Source: Antilocapra americana
Taxonomy: Eukaryota; Chordata; Mammalia; Artiodactyla; Antilocapridae
Length of the DNA stretch: 64,000 nt
Reading direction: 5' to 3'
Assembly: GCA_007570785.1 (NCBI GenBank)
Contig: ML661900.1
Span: 7,317,570-7,381,569, forward strand
Made by a program: the position numbers and the translations under genes. A model generated the notes under the pieces. That model ran no database searches. It worked only from the letters and a program-made list of their open reading frames with translations, and was not told the origin of the DNA. Shown piece by piece: positions 1 to 10,905 of the stretch (positions are counted from its first letter, which is position 1; each line of letters begins with the position of its first letter).

Positions 1-910
1 CTCACAGTCCTACAGTCTCTTTTCTATGCAGTCTGATCTACCGGCAGAGATTTAATTTTGGAGTTTGCCCTGCTCCTGACGAGAGGGCTTCCCCCGCCCC
101 TTCTGCTCAGGCTCTCTGTCGTCCGCCCAGCAGTTGGGGAGTGGGGCTTCTCCTCTCTCCCGGCCCGGCCCGCTCTGTTTTCTCGGCGTGCAGCTGAGCA
201 CTCCTTCTAAGGTGTATACAGCACCGATCTGTCCAGAATCCCCAGAAGTCTTGGTTAGCCTCCCCGGGGCTGGGTTGGGTTATGCCCACTGCTCTCAGGC
301 GGGGGTTGGGCCGGTCCGCAGCCCTCAGCTGCCCAGCCTCTCTGTTGACTCCTCACCGCCCTTTGTTTTGTGCACGGACCTGGGGGGGAGAGGGAGCTTT
401 TCCTGGAAGGTTAGGTCCCTCAGGCTGCTCCGTTCCCTGAGCCCGCGGCCCGCCCCTCCCTGAGCAGGAGCAGTCTGCTTCGGCTGTGCTGCGGCTCTCG
501 GCTGTTCCTTGTAGCTAGAGACGAACCTTGCAGGGCTTAGCTATTAATCTGCTTCTGCTCTCAGCTATATTGCTCTCCAAGATCCACCGCAGATCTGCCA
601 GAGAGAATGCTCCCTGGTATTCAGAAACCTTTCTCCTCTTTTTTTTTTTTTCCTCTTTATTCCAGACTCCCCTTCCGGGACGGAACCCGTCCCCAGCTCT
701 TTGTCTCTCCCTCTACTTTTTTTTCTTTTCTTTCTTTTGTCCTACCTCCTCACGTCGGCACTGGGTCGCCTCTCCAGATGCCCGATGTCCTCTGCCAGCA
801 TTCAGTTCCTGTTTTTTGGAGTTTGCTCGGCCTTTAAAAGTTCTTTTGGTATATTTATTGGGGAGAGAGTGTTCTCCCCGTCCTATTCCTCCGCCATCTT
901 AGTTTCTCCT
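1..910 (-). mobile_element. Bovine-type L1, 5' UTR, minus strand, cut by window edge
   Basis: Read on the minus strand, this block starts near 910 and runs off the left edge of the window. It is far richer in CpG and GC than its surroundings, especially at 100-500, and contains pyrimidine tracts at 638-660 and 715-740. The start carries an 'aagatggcgg' motif like the 5' end of mammalian L1. The sequence resembles the 5' UTR of the young bovine L1 family as I remember it. ORF1 and ORF2 would lie outside the window. Small ORFs inside it look like chance readings of GC-rich DNA. The alternative is a host CpG island, but the match to an L1 start makes that less likely. Confidence 0.6.
889..903 (-). 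promoter_or_regulatory. YY1-type site at the L1 5' end
   Basis: The plus strand reads 'ccgccatcttag' at 891-902, which is a strong YY1 consensus. In human L1 a YY1 site near position +13 directs accurate transcription initiation (established knowledge). Here the motif lies about 10-20 bases inside the inferred L1 5' end and in the expected orientation. That supports both the element call and its boundary near 910. Function in this copy is not shown. Confidence 0.5.
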
Positions 911-1332
911 GAAATTTCTTTAATTACAGTCTCTTTCTTACCTTAGCCAGCCCAGTGTTTCCCTGGCTTAATTCTAGTTACTGGTTTGGTGGCAAGAAGA
1001 TATGAAGGAGAGATTCTGCGTTGAGGATGTATAAATATTTTTTCATTCAAAACAGATGTCTCTGCATCATTTTCAAAGAAGAGAAGGAGAATGCTAGCCT
1101 ATAGGGGTGAGGATGGGGCTACTGCAGCCTCAAAGGATTGAGAGAATCTGGGGGATTAAAAATTTGAGTGCATTAATTAGATATGCCTATCCCAAGTCTC
1201 AAGGCCTCAGAGCTTCCCAATGAGTGCCTTGAAACCTTCACAGCAGACTTACAATGGCTAGGAATTCAACTTTACCAAAATACCACTATCTTTATAACTG
1301 ATTCTAATCTGATCCAAAGACTATCTGCCTTT
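911..1332. other. Unassigned sequence between L1 and BovB
   Basis: Nothing here matches a repeat family I recognise. At 1183-1332 an open plus-strand frame runs without a break into the BovB frame, but its residues (for example ELPNECLETFTADLQWLG) do not look like BovB endonuclease. It could be an older transposon or unique DNA. I assign no function. Confidence 0.4.
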
Positions 1333-1403
1333 ACCGAAATCAGATTGATTATATTCTTTGCAGCCAAAGATGAAGCAGCTCTATACGGTCAGCAAAAACA
1401 AGA

Positions 1404-1589
1404 GTGGGAGCTGACTGTGGTTCAGATCATGAACTTCTTATTGAAAAATTCAGACTTAAATTGAAGAAAGGGAAAACCAATAGAGCATTCAGGTATGACC
1501 TAAAACAAATCCCTTATGATTATACAGTGAAAGTGACAAGTAGATTCAGGGGATTAGATCGGATAGACAGAGTGCCTGAAGAAGTATAG
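1404..1589 (+). pseudogene. BovB endonuclease C-terminus and linker remnant
   Basis: The frame reads GADCGSDHELLI, followed by a linker containing FRYDL and QIPYDYTV. SDH is a catalytic signature of APE-type endonucleases: the His and Asp take part in nicking target DNA (family knowledge). The upstream part of the endonuclease is in a different frame, so one or more indels separate them. The N-terminal endonuclease motifs are absent because the copy is 5' truncated. The frame stops at 1589 where the consensus continues into the RT linker. It is not expected to be functional. Confidence 0.75.
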
Positions 1590-2464
1590 ATGGAGGTTTG
1601 TGACATTATATAGGAGGCAGTGATAAAGACCATCCCCAAGAAAAAGAAATGCAAAAAGGCAAAATGGTGTCTGAGGAGGCCTTACAAATAGCTGTGAAAA
1701 GGAGAGAAGCTAAAAGCGAAGGAGAAAAGGAAAGATATACCTATTTAAATGCAGAGTTCTAAGGAATAGCAAGGAGTGATAAGAAAGCCTTCCTCAGTGA
1801 TCAATGCAAAGAAATAGAGGAAAACAATGGAATGGGAAAGACTAGCGATCTCTTCAAGAAAATTAGAGATACCAAGGAAACATTTTCTGCAAAGGTGGGC
1901 ACAATAAAGGACAGAAATGGTATGGACCAAACAGAAGCAGAAGATATTAAGAAGAGGTAGCAAGAATATACAGAAGAACTATACAGAAATCTTCATGACC
2001 CAGATAACCACGATAGTGTCACTCACCCAGAGCCAGACAACCTGGAATGCAAAGTCAAGTGGACCTTAGGAAGCATCATTATGAACAAAGCTGGTGGAAG
2101 TGATGGAATTCCAGTTGAACTATTTCAAATCCTAAAAGATGATGCTGTGAAAGTGCTGTACTCAATATACCAGCAAATGTGGAACTCAGCAGTGGCCACA
2201 GGACTGGAAAAGGTCAGTTTTCATTCCAATTCCAAAGAAAGGCAATGACAAAGAATGCTCAAACTACTGCAAAATTGTACTCATCTCACAGGCTAACAGA
2301 GTAATGCTCAAAATTCTCCAAGCCAGACTTCAACAGTACGTGAACCATGAACTTCCAGATGTTCAAGCTGGGTTTAGAAAAGGCAGAGAAACCAGAGATC
2401 AAATTGCCAACATCTGCTGATCATCAAAAACTCGAGAGAGTCCCAGAAAAACATCTACTTCTGC

Positions 2465-2845
2465 TTGACTATGCGACAGCCTTTGACTGTGTGGATTAAA
2501 ACAAACTGGAAAATTCTTCAAGAGATGGGAATACCAGACCACCTTACCTTCCTCCTGAGATATCTGTATGCATGTCAAGAAGCAACAGATAGAACTGGAC
2601 ATGGAACAATAGACTGGTCCAAATTGGGAAAGGAGTGCATCCTAAGCTGTATATTGTCACCCTGCTTATTTAACTTATATGCAGAGTACATCATGCAAAA
2701 TGCTGGGCTGGATGAAGCACTAGCTGGAATCAAGACTGCCAGGAGACATATCAATAACCTCAGACATGCAGATGACACCACCCTTATGGCAGAAAGTGAA
2801 GAAGAACTAAAGAGCCTCTTGATGAAAGTGAAAAAGCTGGTTTAA
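2465..2845 (+). pseudogene. BovB reverse transcriptase palm remnant (copy A)
   Basis: This frame covers part of the BovB RT: a degraded finger/palm region, then the conserved block ILSPCLFNLYAEYIMQNAG, then HADDTTLMAESEEEL. The catalytic box in active BovB is YADD, where the two aspartates bind metal. Here Tyr is replaced by His but both aspartates remain. The first catalytic Asp region lies upstream in another frame. The frame ends at 2845 in a deletion, because the KEESEKVG stretch present in other copies is missing. It is a decayed fragment and not a host gene. Confidence 0.85.
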
Positions 2846-3530
2846 GACTCCACATTCAGAAAACTAAGATCATGGCATCTGGTCCCATCACTTCATGGCA
2901 AATAGATGGGGAAACAGTGGAAACAGGGACAGACTTTATTTTTTGGGGCTCCAAAATCACTGCAGATGGTGACTACTGTCATAAAATTAAAAGATGCTTG
3001 CTCCTTGGAAGAAAAGCTATGACCAACCTAGACAGCATACTAAAAAACAGAGACATTAATTTGCCAACAAAGGCTCATCTAGTCAAGGCTATGTTTTTTG
3101 CAGTAGTCATGTATGGATGTCAGAGTTGGAATATAAAGAAGGCTGACCACTGAAGAACTGATGCCTTTGAATTGTGGTGTGGAGAAAACCCTTGAGAGTT
3201 CCTTGGACAGCACAGAGATCCAACTGGTCAATCCTAAAGGAAATAAGTCCTGAATATACATTGGAAAGACTGATGCTAAAGCTGAAACTCCAATACTTTG
3301 GCCATCTGATGCGAAGAACTGATTCCTTGGAAAAGACCCTGATGCTGGGAAAGATTGAAGACAGGAGAAGGGGATGACAGAGGGCCAGATGGTTGGATGA
3401 CATCACTGACTTGACGGACATGAGTAAGTTCTGGGAGTTGGTGGTAGACGGAGAAGCCTGGCATGCTGCGGTCCATGGGGTTGCAAAGAATCGGACACGA
3501 CTGAGCGACTGAATGGAACTGAAGCTACAA

Positions 3531-5399
3531 GAGCTATGAATTCCTTTATCAGCTATCAAGGAGACTGATTTTAACACTTTGTTAACCATCCCTAAGCTTT
3601 GTTTTCTCCAATGAATACATGGCACCAGCAGCCCCATTGTCCTTATGATTACTCACTCTCAATCTCAAAAATACTTGAGGTACTGCATTACCTACTGCAT
3701 TCTCTTTCAGAACCATACAATTTGAACTTCCCATTGGAGAGTCTGAACAATTGAATCAGTACAGTATGTCAGAGATATGCCTACTTTCAGACTTCCCAGG
3801 GGACTGGTAGGTCATCTGGTTTGCAAATTCTGTCTCCTTGGTCTACTCTAAGCATCAATTATCCTTATGTCTGCAATCAAATTTCCTAGGAAACAAACTG
3901 TGAAATGAAGAGCTACACACAGAGAGTTTGGGTATGCTTTTGGCAATACCTGTGAGGGCTTGAAGGCCTCAGAACTGGGAGACAGTCAACTGCAATGGAA
4001 TTACAACAAATTCTTGGTCATCTCATAGGGAAACTCAGTCACTGGGATGGCTTTTCAAAGTTGTTGCACATTGTGGAAGGAGGGTCAAGGTCTTTGTACG
4101 TCTGCACCAACCAGTAGTCAGTGGATGGAAGTTGCTCCTGGGAAGGGGATGTAACCTTAGGTAAGGCAGCTAACTCCCTTTCTGGAAAATTCCTGATTGG
4201 CAGAGATTTTTTTTTAATCAGTGAGCCATCAGCAGGCAACATCCTAGCTACCAAAAGGAAAGAGTTCCGTAAGTCTGAATGTGGATCAGAGATGTGAATC
4301 ACAACATTTAATTAAGGCAGTAATAGTGAAAATGAAAAGGAGAGGATATATTTGAGATTTACTTAGCAAGTCAAAATGGCAGGTCTTAGACATTGGGTTT
4401 GAAGAATCAGAGAGAGGAAAGAGTATGGAGTAGCATAAGATTTTTAACTTGGATGGCTAGGAGAAGAGAGATACCACTCATAGAAACGTGAAAAATGGTA
4501 GGATTAGTCAGGGTTGGGGGGAAAGACAGTAGTTAAATTTCAAACATTACTGGTCACCTGTGGAGCATTTAATGGGGATTATAAATTATTTGGAAATAAG
4601 GATCTGGTAATTATGGAAGATTTTAACTGGAAAATTATAGCTATCAATTTAAAGAACATAGTTTGTAAAAGATCTACAGAAAAAATATATAACAGAGAAG
4701 AAATAAAAACCAAGGTTGAAATCTGAAGCATTTTAAATTGCAGGTGAAGACAGCAAAATGGTTCTAAGCAAGACCATAGACACTCTCCCAGTGACAAATC
4801 TAACATACATTTTGAAGTTTTTGGCTGGCCCAACTGGCGTATCACCCCTTCTACCTCTGGATGGATCCAGAGTTCCCCTCTAAGAAGAAATAGTTGCTGC
4901 CTATTGGAGTATGTGGCCAGTAGGGTTTTATCACAGACACATTCAAATTATGTAAATTTGTTCTTTCTCTTCCTTTTCCCCTCCTTTCTATGAACTGTTC
5001 ATTCCTAAAGGCGTTAGAGTGGGGCAAAGCATTTCAGGTCTCCTTGCTCGAGGCAGGGAACAGTGGTGGTGGACCAGAGTGTAGTACTGGGAAATGATCA
5101 AGGTGAGGAGGATGCTGTCCTAGGAAAGCAGTAGTGTGGGGTGTCAGAACCCAAGGAGGGGGAGATGGGGGAGGTCTTCTGGGGTGATGACTTGGCACAG
5201 GGAGGTAGAACCCAAGCAGGATGAGGGTGTTCATGCATGGGGTTGAGTCTTACATGGAGTATTAGAGACCAAATGGGTGAATAGGGCATTCTTTCCCATG
5301 GAAAACAGTTTTACTAATTATCAAATGCAAAATAATGTATTTGTATATTTGCAAGCTTTGATCATATTTCTCTTTCAGGTCACATTTGATACTACTGGC
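3531..5399. other. Unique intergenic stretch
   Basis: I recognise no gene or repeat family here. It is mixed-composition sequence with short chance ORFs, none with domain-like content. A purine-rich stretch is present at 5040-5200. A database repeat scan may find ancient fragments that I cannot see. Confidence 0.4.
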
Positions 5400-6290
5400 A
5401 ACTGTCATACTTGAAACATTTTCTTTGCTAGGCTTCTAGGACAGCTTTCCTCCTAAATAATTTTCCTATTTCCTTCATATCCCCATGCAGACTTCCATTC
5501 TATCTACTCTTCTTTATATGATGGTTTCCTTATCAGCCTTCTATTTTTCTTCTCTACCTACCTTTCCTGAGTGACCTTATCAACTGCCATCAATATACCA
5601 TCAGTATTTTGCAAGTCCTGTATATACTAATTAACACTTCCCTGCAACAGTTTGGAACTAAGGGCTATTTAAAATTTAACACAAAAAACTTACAGAACCT
5701 TTCTTCCTAATTTCCCAGGACTAGTTATCTCAAACCACTATTTCAAGCATCTAGTTTGAAGAATGCTTCCAAGGTTCTCCAACTCATTACTGTCTCCTCC
5801 AGACCACAACTTCTTTATCATTACTTTTATTCTGTGAGATGGCACAAATCCTTATCCAACTCTCAGAGCCAGAAGCCATGAAAACAACTATGCCTTCTTT
5901 TCCTCTCTCACTTAGTCACTCACTAAGTCCTAATGATTCTGCTTTGTATATCTATCTTGAAGTTCTTTCTCTATTTCTCTTTCCCATTCTCATTGTTATA
6001 ACTCAATGTTATAACTCAACTCTTCTTCTCTGAACAAGATGATTGAAAATGTTGTCTTGGTCTCCAGTCTTGTTTCCTCCATTTCTTTCTCCATACTACT
6101 TCTGGTGATCTTTTTAACTGAAAATATGGTTGTGCTATGCCCCTGCTTGAAACTGTTCAAAAAGTTCCCATTACCTAAGCAAAACATCTACGTTCTCTGG
6201 CATTGCCTACATAATTCTTTATCATCTTAATCCTGATGCTTTTACACTTAGCTCCAATAACAGTAACATTCTACACATTTGAATTTGACT
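5400..6290 (+). mobile_element. L2 LINE fragment, plus strand
   Basis: The block is pyrimidine-rich and follows the order of the L2 3' portion: a C-terminal coding region, then motifs like 'ctggtgatctttttaac', 'tgcccctgcttgaaac' and 'ttcccattacctaagc' near 6100-6180. These correspond to the remembered L2 track 'agtgatcttt..cctgcttaaaa..ccattgcc'. L2 is an ancient mammalian CR1-clade LINE with no active copies in mammals. Divergence is high and the edges are approximate. Confidence 0.5.
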
Positions 6291-8721
6291 GTAATGACGT
6301 GAAACAGGTTTTTATTGAGATTCATCTGCGTTCTGCCAGGAATTTTTCAAGATAATGAACTGTCTTCATTTGTGGCAAGAAAATTTGTCCTTGAAACAAA
6401 TGTGAAAAGTTTTATATTCTACAGTCAATGAGCTTTTGAAATAATCAGAATTACATTCTAGGAACAGGAGATCAAACACAGCACAATGACTGCAAATCTA
6501 CCCATCTCCTGAAATTTGATTTTGTGAACTTGATTCTATAAATAAGAAAGCAAAAACCTTTCAAATCATTTTTTACAAACAAAAAGAGACAGTTACTTAC
6601 TTCTGCAGTTTAAAAAGAAACAGTGGAAGTAGGAAGATATGATTGAGGCATTCCCCTGGTCCTATTTATGGCCTAGATGAATCTTGAAATCCAAAATATC
6701 TTCTTTTGAATATTATCTCCTCCTCAGGAATGTATTCTGCCTCTTAAGTTTATGAAATAGCTTTAAGTAGAAAAATAAGTGAGCCAGTTACATGTCTTGT
6801 AGGCAAGGCAGGCAGAAAGGAAATTGGAAGTTTGCAACCATTTTACATTATTAAAATTTCATTAAAATTCTTGGCCATTAGGTGATGTTAGCAATATTCT
6901 ACTAAAAAGTACTAAGAAAATAAATTCATTTCTGAGTCTGTTTTCACAGGCTTATACCTAGTGTTTCTCACGGGATTGCTACCTAACCACTTCTGCTTAT
7001 CCAAATAGTAAGGCACAGGGAAGCTGAATTTGAGATCTAACCTCATCTGCTTCTGGGGACATCTTTACAATCTTTGAATCCATTTATATAAAATTATATT
7101 CATTTTCTTAAATGGTGAGATATTAACACACAGTGAAAGCTACTTGCTGATTAGGACTATAGGTTGATTGCACTGTGTCCTTTACAGAACATATGCCATT
7201 GCCTTGAGCATCATAGATGTTCAATAAATAATAAATACTTGTGGATTCAAGTTTAATTATACTTCATGTCATTCTGTAGGAGAGGTTTGACATTGGGAGG
7301 TTTAGCTGTGTGAGGCTTATTCTTTTATCAGTGCACTTCTATTATTCCTATCTCTGCGGATGCACAAAAATATAACAGCATATTTGGTATTTTTACAAGT
7401 CTTCTTTAAAGCTAACATTAGAATTCACTGACTGTATTTCCAAAAAAAAATCTCTCTCTCTTTCAAAAAACTAGTATTTCTGCTTTATTGATAACTTGAC
7501 AAGCTGCATGAAATCAAAGAAATAGACCTAGGCAATGGGATTTGAAGAAGCCTGCTCCAAGAAAATTTCTATTCAACAGAGCATCCAGATTACCTAAGCA
7601 AGGATACTGAAATAGTGCATACACTTACATAACAAGCCACAGATGATGATAATTGAGGACCAGTGGTTCAGGAAAATGTGTCTGACCATTCTTGTGCCCA
7701 TAGACACATCCAAGGTGCTGATTAGACTTCATGAAAGACAGCCATTCTCACTGAATCTTTTTTTTTTTAACCTTAATTATGCTCCTTCAACTTGCATTTT
7801 CACTGTATTTGACTAGACAATGACAATCTAAGTACATTTCCACAGAATGTGCAATTTCCATAGGAATGGAAAGTGCACTTGTAGATTTAAAGTTCAGCTT
7901 CTTGCTGATCATTTGATACTTTATTTCCCACATGGACTTAAAGTGACCCACTTGCTCATGGAGCTGGGAATGAGTATATCAAGACAAAGATTCCCCTCTT
8001 AACATTAGAAGAAAGTGCCCAGTTACTGGGAAAAATACCATTAAAACTTTTCCATCTTTTTGTTCTTTTATTTAAATAACCTCTGTGAAAGTGAGTTTTT
8101 CTTCTTAGGTTTTATGATCTGTAGTTTGAAGAGCTGTGTGTAATTATTTAAGACTAAATTAAAACATGACAGAATTTTTTAAAGAACATAGCTTATTAGG
8201 GTCAATTGTTTAAAAAATCATATTTTAGAGAACATAGATTAACACTGGGTTCTGTAGGATTGTCCAACAAAAAAATGAGGATTTTTTAAAAATTTCCAGT
8301 TTCTTTTTTCCTTTCGTAAATTATTTTGCCTATAAACACAGACCAGACATTCTTTTCTACCATGACACCACCATTCTCTGTTCTCCCATCCTCACCTTAC
8401 AGAACATATCTGGTTTAAGATAAACAACCTACTTTAAAAAAATATAAGAAATGTATACCTTACCTTAGTAAAGTCAGTCTAAGGTATTAATTGTCTGCCT
8501 ATAACATGGAACTTGAAATACAATTATCTTTGAATGTATGCTGTAACTTTCAACATAAGAGAGATGATTTCATCAACATGTCCAAGGACCTTGGTTTCAT
8601 CTATGGGCACCTTTCTTCTAACACAGCTCCAAGAAGAACATTCAAGAAGGCTTTACCAAGCATGTGTTCTATATTAGGTACCATTTGTAAAAGTGGATAG
8701 GACAGACATGGAATTCACTTT
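6291..8721. other. Unique AT-rich intergenic stretch
   Basis: I see no gene. The sequence is AT-rich with short homopolymers. A possible MIR-type tail ('catagatgttcaataaat') sits at 7208-7228, but the upstream part is too diverged to call. The rest is unassigned. Confidence 0.4.
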
Positions 8722-8731
8722 TAACTGGGAG

Positions 8732-8959
8732 AGCGTCCCTGTTGGCTCAGGGGTAAAGAACCTGCCTTCAATGCAGTAGCTACAGGAGACACAGGTTCTA
8801 TCCCTGGGTCTGGAAGATCCCCTGGGGGAAGGCAGGGCAACCCACTCGAGTATTCTTGCCTGGAGAATCCCATGGACAGAGGAACTTGGTGGGCTACAGT
8901 GCACAGGGTTGCAAAGAGTTGGACATGACTGAAGTGACTTAGCACACACACACGCATAG
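8732..8959 (+). mobile_element. Bov-tA SINE with 10-bp TSD
   Basis: The element has a tRNA-Glu-derived head ('ggctcaggggtaaagaa'), a pol III box B-like 'ggttctatccc', and the Bov-A body ending 'ggacatgactgaagtgactt'. A perfect duplication 'taactgggag' lies at 8722-8731 and 8960-8969. That fixes both ends and the orientation and indicates LINE-mediated insertion. Confidence 0.95.
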
Positions 8960-9094
8960 TAACTGGGAGGAGAGAGGTGATAGATATAACCCTTTCAGAT
9001 TGAGATGTATTATAACAAGCAAAAATCAACAGGATGATGTGTTAGAGACTGTTTCATCTCTGTACTCATGAACAATATCAAAAACAATCAACCT

Positions 9095-9307
9095 ATACTT
9101 AATGGGTTAGCACAACCTTTTATTTTGCCAACCAACTGCAGTTTGGTCAGGCCTTAGCTGGGGCAGTTCATTCCTACTCTTAAAGGTAGTAGCTGACTTT
9201 ACTCGCATGGATTCCATTTAGCGCTGGCTGTGGGCTGTTCTCCATGTGGGCCTCTTCATCGTGCTTTCTCACAGCAAGGAAGCTGGGATCCATGAGCACA
9301 TACCCCA
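9095..9307 (-). repeat. Ancient unnamed interspersed repeat, left part
   Basis: The sequence includes 'agctggggcagttc', 'ctgttctccatgtgggcctc' and 'gctttctcacagcaagg', a wording I associate with an abundant old mammalian repeat in reverse orientation. I cannot name the family. It appears to continue at 9508-9700 after the BovB tail, which implies an older element split by a younger one. The strand is tentative. Confidence 0.35.
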
Positions 9308-9507
9308 GGAGACTCATTGGAAAAGATTAACGCTGGGAAAGACTGAGGGCAGAGGGAAGGGGGCGACAGAGAATGAGATGGCTGGATGGCGTCATCAATG
9401 GACATGATTTTGCACAAACTCCAGAAGATAGGGAAGGACAGGAAAGCCTGAAGTGGTGCAGTCCATGAGGTTATAAAGAGTCAGATACAACTCAGCAACT
9501 GAAAACC
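9308..9507 (+). mobile_element. BovB 3' tail fragment
   Basis: This is the last about 200 bases of BovB, from 'actcattggaaaagatt' through 'gagatggctggatggcgtca' to 'gatacaactcagcaactga'. It is severely 5' truncated, as is typical for this LINE. Several indels relative to other copies mark it as old. It codes for nothing. Confidence 0.9.
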
Positions 9508-9700
9508 AACCACCTCAGCAGACAGGAAGAAGTAGCTGCCAGTATCTGATAGCCTGAGCTGGACACCCAGAAAAGCATCATTTAGGCTGTGTTCCATTGG
9601 TTAAGCAGCCATGAGCCTGCTCAGACTCAAAGGAAAAGGTTTACACCCACTTCTTAATGGAAAGGATGGCAAATAATTTAACAATCTTTAATTGACCTCA
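9508..9700 (-). repeat. Ancient unnamed interspersed repeat, right part
   Basis: It contains 'gttccattggttaagcagcc', 'cagactcaaaggaaaagg' and 'cacttcttaatggaaagg'. These look like the second half of the same unnamed repeat seen at 9095-9307, displaced by the BovB tail between them. The family is not assigned. Confidence 0.35.
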
Positions 9701-9729
9701 GAGGGCAAATGAAGGGAATGATCATAAAA

Positions 9730-9800
9730 GAACTCCTGGAGGAACTGACATTTAGGTTGAGACCTCATGGGTGAAAGGGAGCCTGAGGAGTAGGCTCATT
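9730..9800 (-). mobile_element. L2 remnant, minus strand
   Basis: The segment 'gaactgacatttaggttgag' corresponds to the reverse complement of the L2 3' region ('gaggtgacatttgagctgag'). It is short and diverged, and precedes a larger L2 copy at 9806. Confidence 0.4.
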
Positions 9801-9805
9801 GAGCA

Positions 9806-10620
9806 TTCATTCACCAACAGTTACTAAATGCCTTTCACTCACAAGGTGGGGTGCACACAGTAAAGAATCTGCCTGCAGTGCAGGAGACCTGTGTTTGATA
9901 CCTGGGTCAGGAAGATCCCCTGGAGAAGGGAATGGCTACCCACTCTAACATTCTTGCCTGGAAAATTTCATGGCCAGAGGAGCCTGGCGGGCTATAGCCC
10001 ATGGGGTGGCAGAGTCGGACAAGAGTGAGCAACTAACACCCACTCATAAGGTACTTTTAAAGACACCAGACATAAGAGCATGAATAAGGTATTGTATTTG
10101 TCTCTGAATGGTTATAGCCAAATGACAGAGTAAAATATGTAAAAGAATAGTGATAGGGCACTGCACGAAGTGCTCCAGAGCAAGAGTATCTAGGTGTTGT
10201 GGGATTACAGATGAAGGGATCCTTAAACCTGATGGAGAATTCAGATATGCCTTCTCAGAGGAGGCAAAGTGAGCTGCCATTTGAAAGGCAAATCTCCCAG
10301 ATAAAGAAGAGAGAAAGTGAGGACTCTGGGAAACAGAAGAAGGAATGAGTCTTTGCAGATATGAGGAGGCACAGGGGAAAAGAAAAACCCAGCTGCAAGT
10401 AAACTGAGATGGCTTGGTTGGGGGCAATTTATGAACAGTGGCTGAAACTGAGGCTAAAAATGAGGCTCTGTCTGGACCATGACAGACCTTCGACACCCAG
10501 AGTTCAGTGGTGTGCCTGCTAAAGAGTCAGGAATTTATCTTGCAGGTAATGAAAAGCCACATGATGTTCTACTTATGTCACTGGAGTTAGTAGCTAATAG
10601 AATTACACCAAGTATGTACC
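9806..10620 (-). mobile_element. L2 LINE copy, minus strand, split by Bov-tA
   Basis: It begins with 'attcattcaccaacagttac', the reverse complement of the L2 3' terminus (its (tgaatgaa)n tail), and resumes after the SINE at 10041. It then carries 'ccttctcagaggaggcaaag' and other L2 3'-region features. The small ORF on its minus strand is a chance reading. The copy is ancient, and 10300-10620 is less certain. Confidence 0.5.
9848..10040 (+). mobile_element. Bov-tA SINE with 12-bp TSD, inside L2
   Basis: The head is shortened ('agtaaagaatctgcctgcag'). The body ends 'gacaagagtgagcaactaac'. Flanking repeats 'cactcacaaggt' (9836-9847) and 'cactcataaggt' (10041-10052) differ at one base and define the insertion. 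It interrupts the L2 copy, so it is younger than the L2. Confidence 0.93.
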
Positions 10621-10694
10621 ATGCCTGTCCTTTTTAAAATGTTGAATGCTCATTTGAGACCACAGCTCCTGGAATTTAAAACGAGTGAGCTAAA

Positions 10695-10905
10695 ATTCTG
10701 GTATCAAGACTTTATTATTGCGACCTTGGGTAAGTTATTTAGTCTCTCTGTGTCCCAATTTTCTCCTCTGTAAGACAGAAAGAACAGTACCCCTTCTGGC
10801 TGATTTGTTGTGAGAATTTACAGAAATGGTTGCATGTAAGCATTTAGAGAGAACAGCAACTTGGCATGTAGAAGGCACTCAGTGCTTTTAGTATTATTTA
10901 TTATT
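10695..10905 (+). mobile_element. MIR SINE
   Basis: It shows the MIR core order: 'cgaccttgggtaagttattt', 'ctctgtgtcccaattttctc', 'tgtgagaatttacagaaatg', 'gtagaaggcactcagtg'. MIR is an ancient tRNA-derived SINE shared across mammals. This copy is nearly complete. Confidence 0.8.

Larger units (their letters stand above)
1333..3530 (+). mobile_element. BovB (RTE LINE) copy A, longest copy
   Basis: BovB encodes one long polyprotein with an APE-type endonuclease followed by reverse transcriptase, and it also mobilises Bov-tA and Bov-A SINEs (established knowledge). This copy starts inside the endonuclease, with the remembered NQIDYI-type segment at about 1333, and reaches the 3' end 'gactgagcgactgaa' near 3515. 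In order it holds the C-terminal endonuclease SDH motif (about 1404-1460), the linker, the RT palm with an HADD box (about 2763-2776), the thumb and C-terminal region, and the 3' UTR. Many frameshifts and stops break the frame, so no protein of useful length remains. Its divergence is visibly higher than that of copy D. It is a fossil. Confidence 0.93.

Noticed and set aside
1..910. Host CpG-island promoter
   Set aside because: The 5' edge and the 'aagatggcgg' start fit an L1 5' UTR better. No host exon follows on either strand.
8732..8959. Functional tRNA gene in SINE heads
   Set aside because: Only a tRNA-Glu-derived head is present, with no intact cloverleaf. It continues directly into the Bov-A body, and the same holds for the other Bov-tA copies.
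10044..10496. 150-codon minus-strand open frame
   Set aside because: It overlaps an L2 copy and a SINE edge. The reading does not follow the L2 coding frame.
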